Assembly: GCA_009711785.1 (NCBI GenBank)
Contig: VENA01000004.1
Coordinates: forward strand, 29,461-93,460
Source: Bacillota bacterium
GTDB lineage: Bacteria > Bacillota > Clostridia > Tissierellales > MES13
Reading direction: 5' to 3'
DNA length: 64,000 bases
Below, piece after piece: positions 61,529 to 64,000 of the stretch; within the stretch, counting starts at the first letter, position 1, and each line of letters begins with the position of its first letter. The notes beneath the pieces were generated by a model. The model was not told the DNA's origin. It was given only the letters and a program-made list of their open reading frames with translations, and made no database searches. Both the position numbers and the translations under genes were made by a program.

Positions 61529-62899
61529 ATGTTTGATATTAAAGGAATTATAGAAAAACAAAGATTATTTTTTGAAAAGGATAAGACAAAGGATATTAAT
61601 TTTCGTATAGAGAAGCTTAATATTTTAAAAAAAGCAATCATTGAAAATGAAAAAGAAATAATGAAGGCTTTAAAAAAGGATTTAAATAAGTCTCCCTTTG
61701 AGTCGTATGAGACAGAAATTGGTATTATTTTAGATGAAATAAAATATACAATAAAACATATTTCAAGATGGACAAAACCTAAAAGGGTAAAAACACCATT
61801 AAGTCTTTTTTTATCATCAAGTTATATATATCCTGAACCCTATGGATTAGTTTTAATTATATCACCTTGGAATTATCCTTTACAACTAGCTTTATCACCA
61901 TTAATTGGTTCTATAGCTGCCGGAAATTGTTCAATTATAAAACCATCAGAGTATTCACCACATACATCTAAAATCTTAGATAAGATTATAAGGGAAAATT
62001 TCGATGATTCTTATATAACTGTAGTAAAGGGAGGAAAGGAAATAAGTGAAAAATTATTAGATGAAAAATTCGATTATATATTTTTCACAGGTGGAGTATC
62101 AGTAGGTAAAATAGTAATGAAGAAAGCTTCAAAGTATCTAACACCAGTAACTTTAGAATTAGGTGGAAAAAGTCCTTGTATTGTGGAAGAAACAGCAAAT
62201 ATTGATTTAGCTGCAAAAAGAATAGTATGGGGGAAGTTTTTAAATGCTGGTCAGACTTGTGTAGCACCTGATTATTTATTAGTACATAAGAATATAAAAA
62301 ATAAGCTAATTACTAAAATGGAGGAATATATACTTAAATTTTATACTAAAAATCCCTGTAGCAATAAAGAATATCCGAAAATTATTAATAAAAAACATTT
62401 TAATCGACTTCTAAATTTAATGAAAAGTGGCAATGTGATTTCAGGTGGGCAATATAGTGATAAAACTAATCATATAGCACCTACTATTATTGATGGAATA
62501 ACATGGGAAAGTCCTATTATGCAGGAAGAAATATTTGGACCATTATTGCCTGTTTTAGAATTTAAGGAGTTAAACGAAGTTGTTTTAAATGTAAATAAAA
62601 ACCCTAAACCACTAGCACTTTATCTGTTTATAAATAATAAGAAAAAAGAGCGATATGTACTTGATAATATTTCATTTGGTGGAGGATGTATTAATGATAC
62701 CATCATACATCTAGCAACTCCATACATGCCATTTGGAGGAGTTGGCGAGAGTGGTATAGGGGCATATCACGGTAAGGAAAGTTTTTTAACTTTTTCCCAT
62801 AGAAAAAGCATATTAAAAAAATCTAATTTATTTGATATACCATTAAGGTATCCTCCATATAAAAAACGATTGAATTTATTAAAAAAATTTATGGGATAA
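61529..62899 (+). CDS. NAD(P)-dependent aldehyde dehydrogenase (class 3-like)
   Basis: The 456-residue ALDH has the cofactor segment IISPWNYPLQLALSPLIGSIAAGN, catalytic Glu in LELGGKSP and the nucleophilic Cys in NAGQTCVAPDYLL. The C-terminal PFGGVGESGIGAYHGKESFLTFSH is typical of class 3/fatty aldehyde dehydrogenases. It is shorter than GbsA-type betaine aldehyde dehydrogenases (about 490). ATG 61529 has AGGAGG at 61518-61523; an ATG at 61499 lacks a site. It probably works with the preceding alcohol dehydrogenase. Confidence 0.92.
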   Translation: MFDIKGIIEKQRLFFEKDKTKDINFRIEKLNILKKAIIENEKEIMKALKKDLNKSPFESYETEIGIILDEIKYTIKHISRWTKPKRVKTPLSLFLSSSYIYPEPYGLVLIISPWNYPLQLALSPLIGSIAAGNCSIIKPSEYSPHTSKILDKIIRENFDDSYITVVKGGKEISEKLLDEKFDYIFFTGGVSVGKIVMKKASKYLTPVTLELGGKSPCIVEETANIDLAAKRIVWGKFLNAGQTCVAPDYLLVHKNIKNKLITKMEEYILKFYTKNPCSNKEYPKIINKKHFNRLLNLMKSGNVISGGQYSDKTNHIAPTIIDGITWESPIMQEEIFGPLLPVLEFKELNEVVLNVNKNPKPLALYLFINNKKKERYVLDNISFGGGCINDTIIHLATPYMPFGGVGESGIGAYHGKESFLTFSHRKSILKKSNLFDIPLRYPPYKKRLNLLKKFMG

Positions 62900-62903
62900 T
62901 GAT

Positions 62904-62942
62904 TAAAGGACATTTATCAGAGTTGATAAATGTCCTTTTTAT
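62904..62942. terminator. Bidirectional terminator
   Basis: AAAGGACATTTATC / GATAAATGTCCTTT stem between convergent genes with T-run on the plus side. Confidence 0.85.
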
Positions 62943-63733
62943 TATACAGTTATTGGATAGCACTTATAGTGGGTAATAGTCTCATAGCCTAGTTTTTTAT
63001 AGACTCTTTCACCAGCTTCAGATGCTTGAAGTATAACTCTCTTTGCACCACTATCAAATCCAGCATTTGTAGCTACTTTTGTAATATAGCTTCCTAAGCC
63101 AAGGCCTCTTTTTTCTTTAATAGTACCTACCCAGTATATACCTGCAACAGTATCTGAAATCACCATAGAAGCTGCAGCTACTGGAATATTTTTTTCATAT
63201 ATTATAAAAGTCTTAGTATTAGATGATGTTAAAATTTCCTCGCCATTAACCATTTCTCTAGAAACAATAGATGGTTTGTTAAAGGAATTTTTAATAACTA
63301 AGGAAAAATCATTTATTTCTTTACTGGATTTTACTTCTTTTACTTCAAAGCCTTTAGGTATCTTTACTGATTTGATTTTTTCTTTTATTACCATCCCAGA
63401 AGATCCAGGTTCGCGCTTTGGTTTATAACCTTCTTTTAAAAGAATTTTTTCTAGATTCTTATCGGCATGATTTCTTATCCAGATTACATAGTTACGATTC
63501 ATAGGCTTAAAGAATTTATTTGCCGTATTAAGTACTTCTTTATTACAATTATCATTAAAACATAATACACCATTTAAGTGTCCATCTTCATTATCTACAC
63601 CTATAGTATAAATTATATAGGAATCTGTTTTATAAAGTTTTCCATTTTTCGATGAGGTAATTCTTTGTATAATGGATTCTAATAGATTATTATCTGCTTT
63701 TTTTAATAAAGTTTTAAGTTCTAATTTAGTCAT
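62942..63733 (-). CDS. GNAT-family N-acetyltransferase
   Basis: The 263-residue protein has a C-terminal GNAT domain (about 125-263) with the acetyl-CoA motif KEKRGLGLGSYITKVATNAG and the terminal VYKKLGYETITHY block. The N-terminal half (about 1-120) looks like a second, degenerate GNAT-like unit (VIWIRNHADKNLEKILLKEGYKP). The acceptor substrate is unknown. ATG 63733 has AAGGAAGGTG upstream. Confidence 0.87.
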   Translation of the reverse strand: MTKLELKTLLKKADNNLLESIIQRITSSKNGKLYKTDSYIIYTIGVDNEDGHLNGVLCFNDNCNKEVLNTANKFFKPMNRNYVIWIRNHADKNLEKILLKEGYKPKREPGSSGMVIKEKIKSVKIPKGFEVKEVKSSKEINDFSLVIKNSFNKPSIVSREMVNGEEILTSSNTKTFIIYEKNIPVAAASMVISDTVAGIYWVGTIKEKRGLGLGSYITKVATNAGFDSGAKRVILQASEAGERVYKKLGYETITHYKCYPITV

Positions 63734-63912
63734 AATACACCTTCCTTATAAAAAGTTCCCTATAATATAAGTATCATCTAAACTAGAAAAAATCAATAAT
63801 AAATTAGTAATTTATAACATGTTTATAAAAAATAAAAGTGTGGTATCTATTAAGGGTTTATTTAAAAAATACATGTCAAGCATTTATGAAAATGTCCCAT
63901 AAAGTTTAAATC
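63734..63912. other. Noncoding stretch before an orphan terminator
   Basis: This holds the GNAT promoter region on the minus strand. A 27-codon plus-strand frame at 63819 has no ribosome-binding site. I see no confident gene. Confidence 0.4.
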
Positions 63913-63951
63913 ATTAGCACCAACTTTTTAGTTGGTGCTTTAGTTTTTTTA
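63913..63951 (+). terminator. Orphan plus-strand terminator near the window end
   Basis: AGCACCAAC / GTTGGTGCT stem, then TTAGTTTTTTT. No plus-strand gene precedes it within 1 kb, so it may end a small RNA or precede a regulated gene beyond the window. Confidence 0.75.
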
Positions 63952-64000
63952 TATAGGTTAATTTAGTTTTTAGACAATTAAAATCTTGACAGCAGGAACC

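Noticed and set aside
63819..63902. A 27-codon frame near the window end
   Set aside because: No ribosome-binding site; cannot be separated from chance.
1..64000. CRISPR arrays, tRNA or rRNA genes, prophage modules, toxin-antitoxin pairs
   Set aside because: No regularly spaced repeats, cloverleaf sequences, rRNA segments, phage structural genes or paired small toxin/antitoxin frames were seen anywhere in the window.

Overview
The window is AT-rich chromosomal DNA with short intergenic gaps, strong Shine-Dalgarno sequences and many rho-independent terminators. It encodes a small acid-soluble spore protein, CotF-like coat proteins and a spore photoproduct lyase homologue, plus oxygen-sensitive glycyl-radical metabolism (pyruvate formate-lyase and its activase). 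It also carries pyruvate phosphate dikinase, a SAM-I, a cobalamin and a ZTP riboswitch, and osmoprotectant uptake. Together these point to a low-GC, endospore-forming anaerobe of the Bacillota (Clostridia/Tissierellia type); the species cannot be named from the sequence alone. No rRNA, tRNA, CRISPR array, prophage or plasmid gene was seen.

Layout. 1-6.6 kb: a cut-off methyltransferase, a CYTH protein, an unknown protein, the TldD/TldE protease pair, a small membrane protein, nucleoside diphosphate kinase and a nitrilase-family amidase. 6.6-9.1 kb: small membrane proteins, a tandem DUF4397 protein and a spore photoproduct lyase homologue. 9.1-13.4 kb: a HAD phosphatase, an MFS exporter and PEP synthase. 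13.4-16.1 kb (minus strand): metNIQ methionine uptake under a SAM-I riboswitch. 16.2-28.5 kb (plus strand): a long cobalamin operon under a B12 riboswitch, divergent from metNIQ (cobQ-cbiB-cobD-btuFCD-cobU-cobS-cobC-cbiA-cblT-cblS-pduX). Its last gene carries an in-frame stop. 28.7-31.5 kb: an orphan CarA-N-like protein, lspA, CotF-like coat proteins and unknown proteins. 31.7-34.7 kb: opuA-type glycine betaine ABC transporter. 34.9-42.7 kb: SDR threonine dehydrogenase, PHP phosphatase, two DegV proteins head to head, a DUF3298-type protein, a patatin, a GntP/DcuC-like transporter and a CDF metal exporter. 42.9-49.0 kb: ppdK, a 34-residue hydrophobic microprotein, then a ZTP riboswitch with pflB-pflA. 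49.2-55.8 kb: an LtaS-like sulfatase, an SASP, a degenerate alpha/beta hydrolase, a two-REC diguanylate cyclase and a dead IS1182-family element. 56-64 kb: two iron-dependent alcohol dehydrogenases, a coat protein, a BCCT transporter, an aldehyde dehydrogenase and a GNAT acetyltransferase.

How the parts connect. B12 salvage and methionine uptake lie back to back, each under its own riboswitch, which fits B12-dependent methionine synthesis. PpsA, PpdK and Pfl act at the PEP/pyruvate node, and formate from Pfl feeds the one-carbon pool that the ZTP riboswitch senses. Two separate betaine-type uptake systems suggest a salt-exposed or betaine-using lifestyle.

Most notable oddities: two core genes (metI, lspA) have ATT or ATC exactly where ATG is expected; the photoproduct lyase homologue has Ala in place of the H-donor Cys; pduX is interrupted by an ochre codon; the IS is bracketed by two copies of a 30-bp terminator palindrome; an orphan CarA-N-like domain; two hydrophobic microproteins sharing a motif; and structured, terminator-ended RNA regions with no gene of their own.
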